Shown: piece by piece, positions 1-9,235 of the stretch
Layout: each line of letters begins with the position of its first letter
Position numbering within the stretch: the first letter of the stretch is position 1
Assembly: GCF_003597395.2 (NCBI RefSeq)
Contig: NC_133770.1
Location: 11,315,041 to 11,379,040, forward strand
Direction: 5' to 3'
DNA: 64,000 bases
Origin: Chelonoidis abingdonii
Taxonomy: Eukaryota > Chordata > Testudines > Testudinidae
Translations under genes and position numbers: made by a program
Notes under the pieces: model-generated
Database searches by the model: none
Told to the model about the DNA's origin: nothing
What the model saw: only the letters and a program-made list of their open reading frames with translations

Positions 1-550
1 ATATAGGTCTAGATTATGACTTTATAATCTGCCCCAAGTATGGGCTAGCAGGCAGCAGAGCAGAGAATAAACCCATTGACATTGCAAAGGAAGGTGTTGT
101 GATGTTGCAGTCTATATGATTTATAAAAGTTTGATAATGAGTGAATAAAATGTAACTGGAATATGCTTCATGCAAAAGGTCTCTTGTAAGATATCATTAC
201 AAAGCTTATTGTCTCCTGAGTGTGGTCATCTTATTTGTATAAATGTGTCACTCTTGTATCTGAAACTAGAAATATGAAATATAACTCTGAGGGACTATTA
301 TAATTATGCAAAGTGTGGGCCATTAATGGGGGTTTGGAATCTTGATGGCTCCCATCAACAGGACAATTGACTGGGGCTCTGTTTGCAGGCAAGCCTTCCT
401 CTGAGTCAGGCTGGAGGAATGAAGGCTTGGGGTCATACAGTGACATGTGATCATGTCACATGAACTGGAATCCATCTTTAACCCAGTGCTTTTCCAGTGA
501 GGGGCGGTAGAAACCCAGAGGGACAAAGAATTCCTGCCTTATGCAAAAGA

Positions 551-558
551 TATATAAA
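551..558 (+). promoter_or_regulatory. TATA box of the first solo LTR
   Basis: TATATAAA lies near the middle of the LTR, where the U3/R promoter is expected, and upstream of the AATAAA signal at 837-842. Whether it is still active cannot be judged. Confidence 0.6.
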
Positions 559-836
559 GGAGTGGTAGAGAACAAAGAGGGAAATGAGCCATCATGAAGA
601 ATCCCCTAGCTACAACCTGAGCTGGAACAAGAGCTGTACCAGGGGAGAGAATTGCGCCCAGGCCTGGAAGGTGTCCAGTCTGAGGAAAAAACTTACTGAA
701 GCATCTCTGAGGGTGAGATTACATGTATTCAGTTTGATTAGACTTAGATTTGCGTGTTTTATTTTATTTTGCTTGGTGACTTACTTTGTTCTGTCTGTTA
801 CTACTTGGAACCACTTAAATCTTACTTTCGGTATTT

Positions 837-842
837 AATAAA
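837..842 (+). terminator. Polyadenylation signal of the first solo LTR
   Basis: AATAAA about 280 bases after the TATA box. The order and spacing fit an LTR with a long R region. Confidence 0.6.
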
Positions 843-1487
843 ATCACTTTTTACCTATTAAGTAACTCAGAGTATGTGTTAATACCTGGGTGGGCAAACA
901 GCTGTGCATATCTCTCTATCAGTGTTATAGAGGATGAAAATTGATGAGTTTACTCTGCATAAGCTTTATACAGGGTAAAGTGGATTTATTTGGGTGTAGA
1001 CCCCATTGGGAGTTGGGCATCTGGGTGTTAAAGACAAGCACACTTCTGTTAGCTGTTTTCAGGTAAACCTGAAGTTTTGGGGCAAGTAATTCAGCCCCTG
1101 GGTCTTTCTTGGAGCAGACGGGAATGTCTGGCTCAGCAAAAGAGGGTACTGAAGTCCCGAGCTGTCAGGGAAAACAGGAGCAGAGGTAGTCTTGGCACAT
1201 CAGTTGGCAGCTCCCAGGGGGGGTTCTGTGATCCAACCCGTCACAGGTGTGTCTGCAGGGAAGGTAGGCAAACACCGCCCTCCCCCCCAGCATTAATCAA
1301 GCTGGCACAGGTAACCGTGGTGGGCTAGCTACCCAAGAACAAGCCTGCTGGGGATTCTGGGTATGTACTCAGGTTGCTAGCCACCACCAGGGTCCATGCC
1401 CACCATGCCTTCGGTGCTATTGTTACCTGCACCAGCTAGATTAGAAGCGAGTGCAGATATGCCGAGCATAAGACAATCCTGGCATCA

Positions 1488-1616
1488 TTTGCAGTGGAGG
1501 TCAGGCCTACATGCGGAACTGAGGTGTGAGGCCAAGCTTGTGTAGACATACCCACGATAGCTCTCCTCGAACAAGCATACTAAAAATAGCAGTGTAGCAA
1601 GGGCCACAGGGGTGGT
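1488..1616. repeat. Left arm of a perfect 129-bp inverted repeat
   Basis: These 129 bases are the exact reverse complement of 2363-2491, with no mismatch or gap on base-by-base comparison. The arm looks like the end of a short DNA transposon (TAGACATACCC and an AT core, a motif shared with other MITEs here). The arms are separated by 746 bases. Perfect identity of an otherwise old-looking repeat suggests that one arm was copied recently from the other. Confidence 0.85.
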
Positions 1617-2260
1617 GGCTCAGGCTAGTCACCCAGGGACCCAGGGGGTCCAGGCAGGTATGGACTCATGTGCCAACATTGCTATTTGTAGAGCGCCAGC
1701 CTGAGCCAGGCTAGCATAATTGTGACCCCCAGAGTCACAATTCCTCCCCTGGCTCCCAAATGGGGCAGACAGAAGGTGGCAAAGTAAGTTACACACACAC
1801 ACACAGTTCGTGAAGGAATTTACTCCACACTGGGTGCCAGAGGCCATTCCCACTCACTGCCTTCCTTCTCCCACTGCACTCAGGTTGTTCGGGTGAGTCG
1901 CTCCAGCTCTCCCCATGCCCCCTAATTGGAGTCACAAACTGAGCAAGGGCAATCAGGGGACAACAAGAGATCTCATTCTCCCCAGTGCTGCTGAGGACGA
2001 GCTGGGGGGATCTCGCCTGTGGTGATTTCCATGAAAGACGCTTAAGGAAGGAGAAAGCGGGGAGCTGGGCCCCGTTGCCAAGGCACTTGTCAGGCAGAGA
2101 GAAAGGCCATGCAGGCAGGGGTTGCTTCCCTCCCATGTCAGGGATGGATTCGCCAGATGCAGAGTCCAAGAGAAGCAGAGTTTGTGGCATTGGCTTCAGT
2201 TGTAACTCTACCTGGGGGCACGGCCTGATATGCTGGTCTGTACGTTCAAGGATCTGAACC
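1617..2260. other. Spacer between inverted arms; no gene seen
   Basis: Contains a short (AC)7 run at 1791-1804 and a 9-bp stem, AATTGTGAC / GTCACAATT, at 1718-1742. A 133-codon minus-strand frame (1789-2190) shows no domain, signal peptide or recognisable family and is not called. The last 16 bases (2245-2260) resemble 2638-2654, the other side of the mosaic insertion. Confidence 0.6.
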
Positions 2261-2638
2261 TGAACTTAGGGGGCTGATCTTGTTTGCATAGGCACACCCA
2301 CTTCGCTTAGCATGAGCCCACGGCAGCCCAAAATGGTCACTTTGACAGCTGTGGGATCCTGAACCACCCCTGTGGCCCTTGCTACACTGCTATTTTTAGT
2401 ATGCTTGTTCGAGGAGAGCTATCGTGGGTATGTCTACACAAGCTTGGCCTCACACCTCAGTTCCGCATGTAGGCCTGACCTCCACTGCAAAGGATCTGAG
2501 CCTGGGTGGAATGAGGGAGGCACACAGGGTGTAAAGGGGCACCTTACATGGGCCGAGGCTGGTCTTACATGGGCCGAGGAGTGGCTCACGGGATGGATGG
2601 AGGAACGGAGTGGCTGGTGGAGCGGAGCCATTCGTGGT
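2261..2638. repeat. Mosaic insertion built from four nearby templates
   Basis: The patch decomposes into near-perfect copies of local sequence. 2262-2359 equals 4667-4764 in direct orientation (98/98). 2363-2491 equals 1488-1616 inverted (129/129). 2499-2561 equals 5503-5565 inverted (62/63), followed by a second 16-bp copy of its end at 2564-2579. 2579-2638 equals 5405-5464 direct (60/60). Three of the four sources lie inside the LTR at 4602-5999. TGAACC occurs at 2255-2260 and again at 2360-2365. The pattern fits template-switching repair. A misassembly or an unrelated rearranged LTR copy cannot be excluded. Confidence 0.8.
2363..2491. repeat. Right arm of the perfect 129-bp inverted repeat
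   Basis: Exact reverse complement of 1488-1616. It is the second block of the mosaic patch and is followed by 7 unexplained bases before the next block. Confidence 0.85.
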
Positions 2639-2663
2639 TCAGGATCCAGGAACCAGGGGCAAC

Positions 2664-2720
2664 TGGGTGAAATTCTCTGGCCTGTGCTGGTCAGGAGGTG
2701 AGACCAGCTGATCCACCGGC
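2664..2720 (+). repeat. Short CR1/SINE-type 3' tail fragment
   Basis: Carries the CTGGCCTGTG...CAGGAGGT motif typical of the terminal segment of sauropsid CR1-related repeats. Short and diverged. The rest of 2721-3390 shows no recognisable element or gene. Confidence 0.4.
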
Positions 2721-3395
2721 CCCTAAACTCTCTGAATTCCTGAATCCAAACAACAGCCAATTGGCTCATCATTAATAAAAGGTAACAAGAGTCACAATCA
2801 GCTGCTGCTATAGCTCTGCAAGGGAGCAAAAGATTCTCCCCCTTGTCCACATTAATGATTCAGAGGCTCATCTGCCACCGAAGGGGCCACCCTCAGAAAC
2901 AACTAGAGAAGCCTGTGGGTAAAAGGAAAGGCCTGACCTGTGCACTCTCCCTGGTTCCATCAAACCATTTGATTCATTCGCGAGGTGCTGGACAGCATGG
3001 TCCAGCCGCTGCTGCGTGAGCCAGTTTGCAAGCCTCTAGTGTGGTTACTTCACATTGTGCTCCTGGCGGATTTCTGCCCACAAAGCCATCTGAACGGACC
3101 AGGGGAGGAGCACCCCCACTTTAGGGCATACTTCGGTGGCACAGAGTCGACGTAGAGGCTCCTGCATCCTCCCCCTTGCTTCCAGGATGGAAAATATGGC
3201 CAAGCAGAGGCAGCACAATCAGGATTTCACCATGTTCCCCAGTTTGGCCACTTTTGTGCTGCCTTTACACCCCTCCAGCCCTAATTCCACCACGAGGAGT
3301 TTGGCCGGAGCCCTAGAATTGATGCCCGGCTTCCAGTAATGCTCCACTGGTGACTTGCTTTACAACTTCAGATGAGTCACGGAGGGCCTGACTTT

Positions 3396-3462
3396 CAGAG
3401 GTGCTGAGCATTCACAGCTCCCACTGAAGTCAATGAGAAGGAGACCGTGCTCAGCACCTCTG
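3396..3462. repeat. Palindromic MITE-like repeat, 15-bp perfect TIR
   Basis: CAGAGGTGCTGAGCA (3396-3410) pairs exactly with TGCTCAGCACCTCTG (3448-3462) around a 37-base spacer. Related motifs, with AGTGCTCAGCACC and GGGTGCCCA, occur near 26340, 32800 and 42640. It therefore looks like a dispersed family in this genome. Confidence 0.6.
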
Positions 3463-3647
3463 CATTGCAGGCTCTGCATCTCTCTGGGCCTCAGTTTTTC
3501 TGTCAGTGGCTCTGAGGTAGTGGGAGGATTCTGTCTATCAATCTGGCACTCATCACAGTAGCATATGATTAATGTCTGTAAAGCACTTTTGAGGTCCTTT
3601 GATCAGGTACTCCACCGATGCAAATTATTACTGAAATGAAGACAGGA

Positions 3648-3725
3648 ACATAGGAACTGCCATTCCAGAACATACTGATGCTCCTGTATACAATTTCCAA
3701 CAGTGGCTGATGTCAGATGCGCCAA
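3648..3725 (-). mobile_element. CR1 3' UTR fragment
   Basis: Antisense match to the CR1 3' end. It reads AACATAGGAACTGCCATTCC and continues through the AGTGGCTGATGTCAG segment, the reverse of the tail seen intact at 9070-9180. Truncated and diverged. Confidence 0.55.
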
Positions 3726-4080
3726 ATGAAGGTGTAAAACCCCATAAAGCCTGACCCAGTCAATGCCTATTGAAAAGTCTTTCCAGTGACTTCTATGGGC
3801 TCTGGATCAGTCCCATAAATATACCTCATTGTGCCATCCTGTACTATGGAAGGAAGTATATTCCTGACCTTGGCTGGTCATCAGCATTTGCCCTGAAGCA
3901 TGACAGTTAATTGCTCTTATAATGTTTATCCTAGCTAATTTAAATTTAATTGCTAAATCATATTCTAGTAATCCTTCGGCATCAATATTCTGTGTGTCAC
4001 ATGGTAGATCACACATGTAATAAGAGGGAAACTGGAAGGCATTCGTTCAACATACATATCCATCCCAGACTGGAACTCAC

Positions 4081-4186
4081 CTGGGGAAGACTCATTCCGT
4101 GGATTGAGGGCACTTGCTCTCTTGATTTTCTCCAGACAGGCCTCCTGCTCCTTTCTGATGATGCAGTCTGAGTGCGTCGCTGCGAC
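4081..4186 (-). CDS. ADCYAP1R1: Coding exon of the PACAP type I receptor (PAC1), N-terminal extracellular domain
   Basis: A 106-nt open exon on the minus strand. It is preceded by a pyrimidine-rich tract ending TTTCAG (acceptor AG at 4187-4188) and followed by a consensus donor, CAG|GTGAGT (4075-4081). Read in phase 0 it encodes 35 codons plus one base. The segment contains HSDCI, a KEQ, then CLEKI, an RA pair, and ends N-E-SSP-G. Known PAC1 receptors have the same order just after the signal peptide (HSDCI, KEQ, CLEKI, RA, SSPG). The first cysteine belongs to the disulfide core of the hormone-binding domain of family B G-protein-coupled receptors, which bind PACAP/VIP at the plasma membrane and signal through Gs. 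The phase-1 end predicts a next exon starting with the second base of a Gly codon. No such exon was found in 1-4080, and no signal-peptide exon could be recognised to the right, so both adjacent introns look long. Other secretin-family receptors (VPAC1, VPAC2) fit less well. Confidence 0.85.
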
Positions 4187-4454
4187 CTGAAAGGCAGAAA
4201 GCAGAACAATTACAAATACATCAGTCTATCTTGAACTCATGGGAAAACCAGTAAATCTTGTGATCATCCTTTTGGGGGGAAAACAGCCCTGTAAGGTGAA
4301 ATAAATGCACTGTAAACTCACTGCCCAGTGCAGAAGACCTAAAGCTATACAACAGGATTACAATGGAGATTCATTATTGCAAGGAATATCGCTGGTTTTA
4401 TTTTTCCTGCTATCCACTTCTAATACACTGCTTTTATGGAGTCTGAAGCCATAG

Positions 4455-4601
4455 GGGAAGGATCATCTAGTGGTTAAATCAGTGAATGGGGACTCAGAAG
4501 CCCTAGGATCAGTTCCTAGTGTTACCATTTACTCTTGTGTAACCTTGAGCATGTCACTAAATCTACCTCTTTCTTCTAGTTTTCAGCCAGGTAAATACTT
4601 T
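4455..4601 (+). mobile_element. CORE/MIR-like SINE, interrupted at its 3' side by an LTR
   Basis: Has the tRNA-related opening CTAGTGGTTAAATCAGTG and the GACTCAGAAGCCCTAGG segment, then a diverged TGTAACCTTGAGCATGTCAC segment, as in other copies here (for example 25306-25515). It ends where the LTR of 4602-5999 begins, so it is older than that LTR. Confidence 0.65.
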
Positions 4602-5999
4602 TGTAAGCAGAGTCAGGATGAGCTCTACCCTGACATCTGGTGGTGAATTATGGCAAGTGTAGAAAAGAACTTAGGGGGCTGATCTTGTTTGCATAGGCAC
4701 ACCCACTTCGCTTAGCATGAGCCCACGGCAGCCCAAAATGGTCACTTTGACAGCTGTGGGATCCCCAAGTTCTCGGTTATTGAGGTAGGAGGAATAAAGT
4801 GTTGCTACCTTGATTATGTGAATGAAGGGCTATGAGACTGTTTTATGACAGAGGGTCTCATCATCAACTAAGTATCATTCACTAGACAAGGGACATGGGT
4901 TCCAAAACCCAGTGAATTGGGAGAGGCTGGGGATAGATGTGTGTATCTGATGGCCTTTTAAGGCCTGGTACACCAATAGCACCGCCTGCTCTCTCCACTT
5001 TTGAATAGCAGAGCTAATTTTGATTCCACTAGGAGTCTTGCTAGAGACTGCTGAGCTGAATTCACTTTGGGCCAATGGTGCACCAGCACTGGGGCTCCCC
5101 TACCACAAGCTGAAATCACGAAGAGCTGAAACCACTAAAAGAGCTAAAATTACAGAGCTGAGATCACTGAGTGCTGTGTTAACTAGTGGGGGAGCCTGAA
5201 GATCTATCGCTAAGCGACTGGCAGAGCAGAGCAGTTTACAGGACAGTTGGAGTGAAGCAGAGCAGTTTGCAGGGACAGTGGGAGTGATTCATGGGACGGC
5301 TGGTAGAGTGGAGCAGCTGGCGGAGCGGAGCAGCTTGTGGGATGGTTGGAGCGGCCCACGGAACAGCGAGTGGAGCAGAGTGGAGCAGTTTGTGGGGGTG
5401 TCTGGAGTGGCTCACGGGATGGATGGAGGAACGGAGTGGCTGGTGGAGCGGAGCCATTCGTGGTGAAGGCTGCAGCAGAACGCGATGGAGAGGCGGGGCA
5501 GTCAGCCTCGGCCCATGTAAGGTGCCCCTTTACACCCTGTGTGCCTCCCCCATTCCACCCAGGCTGGGGCGGGGGTTAATACTCTGCAGATAAACCTTTG
5601 AACTCTGTGGCGGCACTGATCAGGGACAGAGATTTTTGGGTTGTTGGACTTGGAGGTGATTGGACTTAAGACCCTAAGGGAAAAAGGACATTGCCAAAAC
5701 TTACTTGGTGGGTCTTTTGCTCATGGTTTGTGTTACGAGTCTTGTTTTTTGGTGTTTCCCCAACGTAATGCTGCATTGTTTCCCTCCTTTATTAAAAGGA
5801 TTTTGCTACACTCAGGCTCCGTGCTTGCGAGAGGGGAAGTATTGCCTCTTAGAGGCGCCCGGAGGGGGAGTAATATGTAATTGTCCCAGGTCACTGGGTT
5901 GGGGCTCGAGCCAGTTTTGCATTGCGCTATTGAAACGGAACCCCTGGATACTGAACCTGGCCCTTGTTGCTGCCAACTCAGAGGAGCAGAAAGGTTACA
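4602..5999 (+). mobile_element. Solo LTR, about 1.4 kb, 4-bp target duplication CTTT
   Basis: Begins TGTAAG and ends GGTTACA (TGTAA/TTACA inverted ends). It is flanked by CTTT at 4598-4601 and 6000-6003. A polyadenylation signal of the ATTAAA type lies at 5791-5796, giving + orientation. The middle part is an array of degenerate GAGCAG-rich repeats. A 4-bp duplication is typical of gammaretrovirus-like (ERV1) or some Gypsy elements. No internal coding region is present. It starts only 415 bases upstream (in transcription order) of the PAC1 exon acceptor, in opposite orientation to that gene. Parts of it reappear in the mosaic at 2261-2638. Confidence 0.8.
5223..5465 (+). repeat. Degenerate GAGCAG-rich tandem repeats in the LTR U3
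   Basis: Loosely repeated blocks of roughly 30-35 bases built on GTGGAGCAG and TTGTGGGA, all within the promoter-proximal part of the LTR. Repeated blocks in U3 are commonly enhancers in retroviral LTRs. Function here is inference only. Confidence 0.55.
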
Positions 6000-6326
6000 C
6001 TTTTGTGGCTGTGGAGCCCATGTTTCCTCCTTTCCTCTCTTCTCCCATGGTTACAAGATGGTTTTACAGCCAAAATGAAACGCAGTCCCAGCTAAACTGA
6101 GCTGTGTTGATCAAATCTCTCCCGGTACTAGCCACTGTCTTTATATCTCTACAGGAGTCCAGGGTAGGACACACTGCAAAGGAAGAGAGAAAAGGAAGTC
6201 ACCTGGGGTTTGTATATCTCGGGTGGTAATGCAGAGTACAGGGGTGTGTTTTCTAAAGTGCATTAACATGTTGGGCATTAATTGGTCCTGTTAGAGGGCT
6301 TTCCCTTCACCTCCTCCTCTGGTTCT
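6000..6326. other. Intronic sequence, nothing recognised
   Basis: No conserved coding frame, SINE or LINE boundary was recognised. A MITE-like stretch with TGCATTAACATG occurs near 6260. Confidence 0.4.
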
Positions 6327-7027
6327 TGTCACGCAGACAGAAAGCAGAAGACCAGAAGTCCGAAGTGCAGGCAATGCGATGTTTATTGGGGTTAGTTCTG
6401 AGCAAGCGTGTCTATAGCTCTATATGCTGGCAGAGTCTGTTTCCCAGTGTTCCTTTCCCAGTTCTGACGCCGCACAGCCTTGCCTGTTTTCCCCGTTCCC
6501 AGTTCTGATACCACAGAGCCTTGCCTGTGTCCCGATTCCCCCTTCTTAGCTGGGCCAAATATACCTGCAGAGCACGCGGACAGTCCCGTGCCTTTTGTAT
6601 CCCATGGGAGGGGTGAGGAGTGAGGCTGTGCTACGGTCAGGGACAGGCATTTCTTTGGTCTTTTAGTGTTTTATATCTTTCCCCCCCCCATCCCTCTTTG
6701 CTCTTCCTGCCTAATTGCTTGACCATGCCTTGAGATGGGATTGAGGCAGTCTTAAAGTGTGCTCATATATATTACATTCCCACCATGCCCTGTAACACTT
6801 TAACTGCTCTATCCCTTATCTCTTCCCATTGTACTCACAAACCATTGGCCAGGCAGAAGCAACACACACAGTGTCTTTGTTCTTTGTTCACACATCTTAC
6901 TAAGGATATAAGAGTATCAAAGGTCAACCCCAAAATTCTATCCCAGGCTGACAAACAGGCTTATATGCTAACAGGTCCATGTAGACCCTGCTGGTATGAA
7001 CTAAAAGTTCCCACGTAGGTTTTAACA
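6327..7027 (-). mobile_element. LTR-like repeat in antisense orientation
   Basis: On the + strand it starts TGTCACGCAGACAG and ends near TTTTAACA, so the minus strand has TG...CA-type ends. A reverse-strand AATAAA lies at 6382-6387, and there is a nine-base C run near 6680. No matching target duplication was found (flanks GTTCT and GTGGT), so boundaries are approximate. Several short frames inside it do not look coding. Confidence 0.4.
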
Positions 7028-7102
7028 GTGGTACGTGACCGAGAGGTGACTTGCCAAGGTCACTCAGCACACCAGGGACAAAGCTGAGCAGAGAACCCAG
7101 GT
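7028..7102 (-). mobile_element. SINE, first half, split by a CR1 insertion
   Basis: Antisense CORE/MIR-like SINE containing GTGACTTGCCAAGGTCAC and AACCCAGGTCT. The other half resumes at 9181 after the CR1. This gives a clear order of insertion: SINE first, CR1 second. Confidence 0.65.
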
Positions 7103-7109
7103 CTCTTTT

Positions 7110-9180
7110 TCTTTTACTCATCTAAAAGAAGCAGGGAGAGATAAAAAAGCATCTTTCAAAAAGTGGAAGTCAAATCCTAGTGAAGTAAATAGAAAGGAGC
7201 ATAAATACTGCCAAATTAATTGTAAAAATGTAATAAGAAAAACCAAAAAGGAGTTTGAAGAACAGCTAGCCAAAAACTCCAAAGGTAATAACAAAATGTT
7301 TTTTAAGTACATCAGCAGAAGCCTGCTAAACAACCAGTGGCGGCCCTGGACGACCAAGATACAAAAGGAGCGCTTAAAGACGATAAAGTCATTGCGGAGA
7401 AACTAAATGAATTGTTTTCTTCAGTCTTCACGTCTGAGTATGTTAGGGAGATTCCCAAACCTGAGCGGTCCTTTGTAGGTGACAAATCTGAGGAATTGTC
7501 ACAGACTGAAGTGTCAGTAGAGAAGGTTTGGGAATTAATTGATAAACTTAACAGTAACAAGTCACTGGGACCAGATGGCATTCACCCAAGGGTTCTAAAA
7601 GAACTCAAATGTGAAATTGCGGAACTATTAACTATGGTTTGTAACCTGTCCTTTAAATAGGCTTCTGCACCCAATAACTGGAAGATAGATAATGGAACAC
7701 CAATATTTAAAAAGGGCTCTAGATGTGATCCCAGCAATTACAGACCAATAAGCCTAACATTGGTACTGGGCAAATTAGTTGAAACAATAGTAAAGAATAA
7801 AATTGTCAGACACGTAGAAGAATATAAATTGGGGCAAGAAGTCAACATGTTTCGTGTAAAGGGAAATCATGTCTGTACTGAAGCTAATGACACATGACTT
7901 CCGTACGCTAGATAAGAGTTCTTTGAAGGGGTCAACAAACGTGGACGTAAGGATCCAGTGGACATAGTTGTACTTAGATTTCAGAAACTTTGACAAGGTC
8001 CCTCCACCAAAGGCTCTTATGAATTAAAGTTTCATTGGGATTAAGAGGGAAGATCCTTTCATGAGTTGAGAACGTGGTTAAAACCAGGAACAAGTAGAAT
8101 AAATCGTAATTTTCAGAATGGGAGAGGGTCAGTTCTCGAACTAAGTCCTATTCAACTTATTTAAATACTGGAGAAAGGGTAAACAGTGAGGTGGTAAAGG
8201 TTGCAAAGATACTAACGCTAATGAGATAAAAATTAAGACAAAAGCAGACTGTGAAGAACTTAAAAAGATCTCACAAAACTAGTGATTGGGCAACAAAATG
8301 GCAAATAAGAATTTAATGTGGATAAATGTAAATATGCACATTGAGAAAAATAACTCAACAACATAAAATGTGGGGCTAATTTAGCTACAACTAATCAGGA
8401 AAAAGACTTTGAGTCATTGTGGATAATTTGAACGCAAAGCGAGTGTTGAAGGCGGCGTCAAAAAGAAAAAGGTTGTTCAAATCATCACAAAGGATAGAGA
8501 ATAAGATGGAGAAATCTATTGCCCTTATATAAATCCATGTTACCCAGACCTTGAATACTGTGTACAGATGTGATTCTCTCATCTCAAAAAAGAATATACT
8601 GGCATTAGAAAAGGTTCAGAGAAGGCAACTAAAATGATGTGGGTTTGGAAGGTCCCATACGAGAGGATGGAAGAGGATTAGACTTTCAGCTTGGAAAAGA
8701 GAGACTAAGGGGGATATGATAGAGGTATATAAATCTCGAGTGGTTGGGATAAGGATGAATTAAGAAAAAGTTATTACTACTGTTTCCATAAATATAACAT
8801 ACTAGGGATCACCAGAATGAACTTAATGGGCGGAAACAGGAACATAAAAGGGAAGGTTCTCTCACACAGTGCACCAATCAACCTGTGGGAACTCCTTGCC
8901 TGAGAAAAGGTTGTGAAGGATAGGACTATTAACAGTCTTAAAAAAGAAACTAGATAAAATTTATGGTTAAGTTTATTAATGGCTATTAGACAGGATAGGT
9001 AGAATGTGTCCCTAGCCTGTGTTGTAAGAAGGTGAGAATTGATGTCAGAAAGAGATCACTTGATCATTACCTGTTAGGTTCACTCCCTCTGGGGCACCTG
9101 GCATTGGCCACTGTCGATAGACAGGATACTGGGTTGAATGGACCTTTGGTCTGACCCAGTATGACTGTTCTTATGTTCTT
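7110..9180 (+). pseudogene. CR1 LINE, 5'-truncated and decayed ORF2 plus 3' UTR
   Basis: A CR1 retrotransposon remnant. The longest open piece, 7337-7660 (107 codons), covers the start of the reverse-transcriptase domain, with SNKSLGPDGIHPRVLKELK followed by a stop at TCCTTTAAATAG. Beyond it the frame is broken by many indels. Traces of later RT blocks (CAATTACAGACC, TTAGATTTCAGAAA), the thumb and the C-terminal part are still readable in order to about 8950. The catalytic FADD segment is lost. The 3' UTR ends with TCTGACCCAGTATGACTG and the CTTATGTTCTT tail. Upstream endonuclease sequence is absent, as usual for 5'-truncated copies. It cannot encode active protein. Confidence 0.85.
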
Positions 9181-9235
9181 GTGTCTGAGCCCCAGTGCAG
9201 TGCGCTATCCCCTAGGACACACTGCCTTTCTAAGG
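9181..9235 (-). mobile_element. SINE, second half, resuming after the CR1
   Basis: The stretch GAGCCCCAGTGCAGTGCGCT followed by ATCCCCTAGGACACACTGCC is the antisense of the SINE body and tRNA-like head, continuing the copy that stops at 7102. Confidence 0.55.

Larger units (their letters stand above)
98..1245 (+). mobile_element. Solo LTR (endogenous retrovirus-like), 5-bp target duplication GGTGT
   Basis: A complete solo LTR. It begins TGTGATG and ends CGTCACA, an imperfect 7-bp terminal inverted repeat of the TG...CA type. It is flanked on both sides by the 5-bp direct repeat GGTGT (93-97 and 1246-1250). Internally it has a TATA box followed by a polyadenylation signal in the same orientation, which fixes the + strand. 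A 5-bp duplication is usual for some retroviral and Gypsy-type integrases. No internal gag-pol-env sequence is present, so the provirus was lost by LTR-LTR recombination. The 84-codon frame at 584-838 lies inside the LTR and is not taken as a gene. Confidence 0.85.

Noticed and set aside
1789..2190. 133-codon minus-strand frame
   Set aside because: No recognisable family, signal peptide or splice context; it overlaps a dinucleotide repeat at its end.
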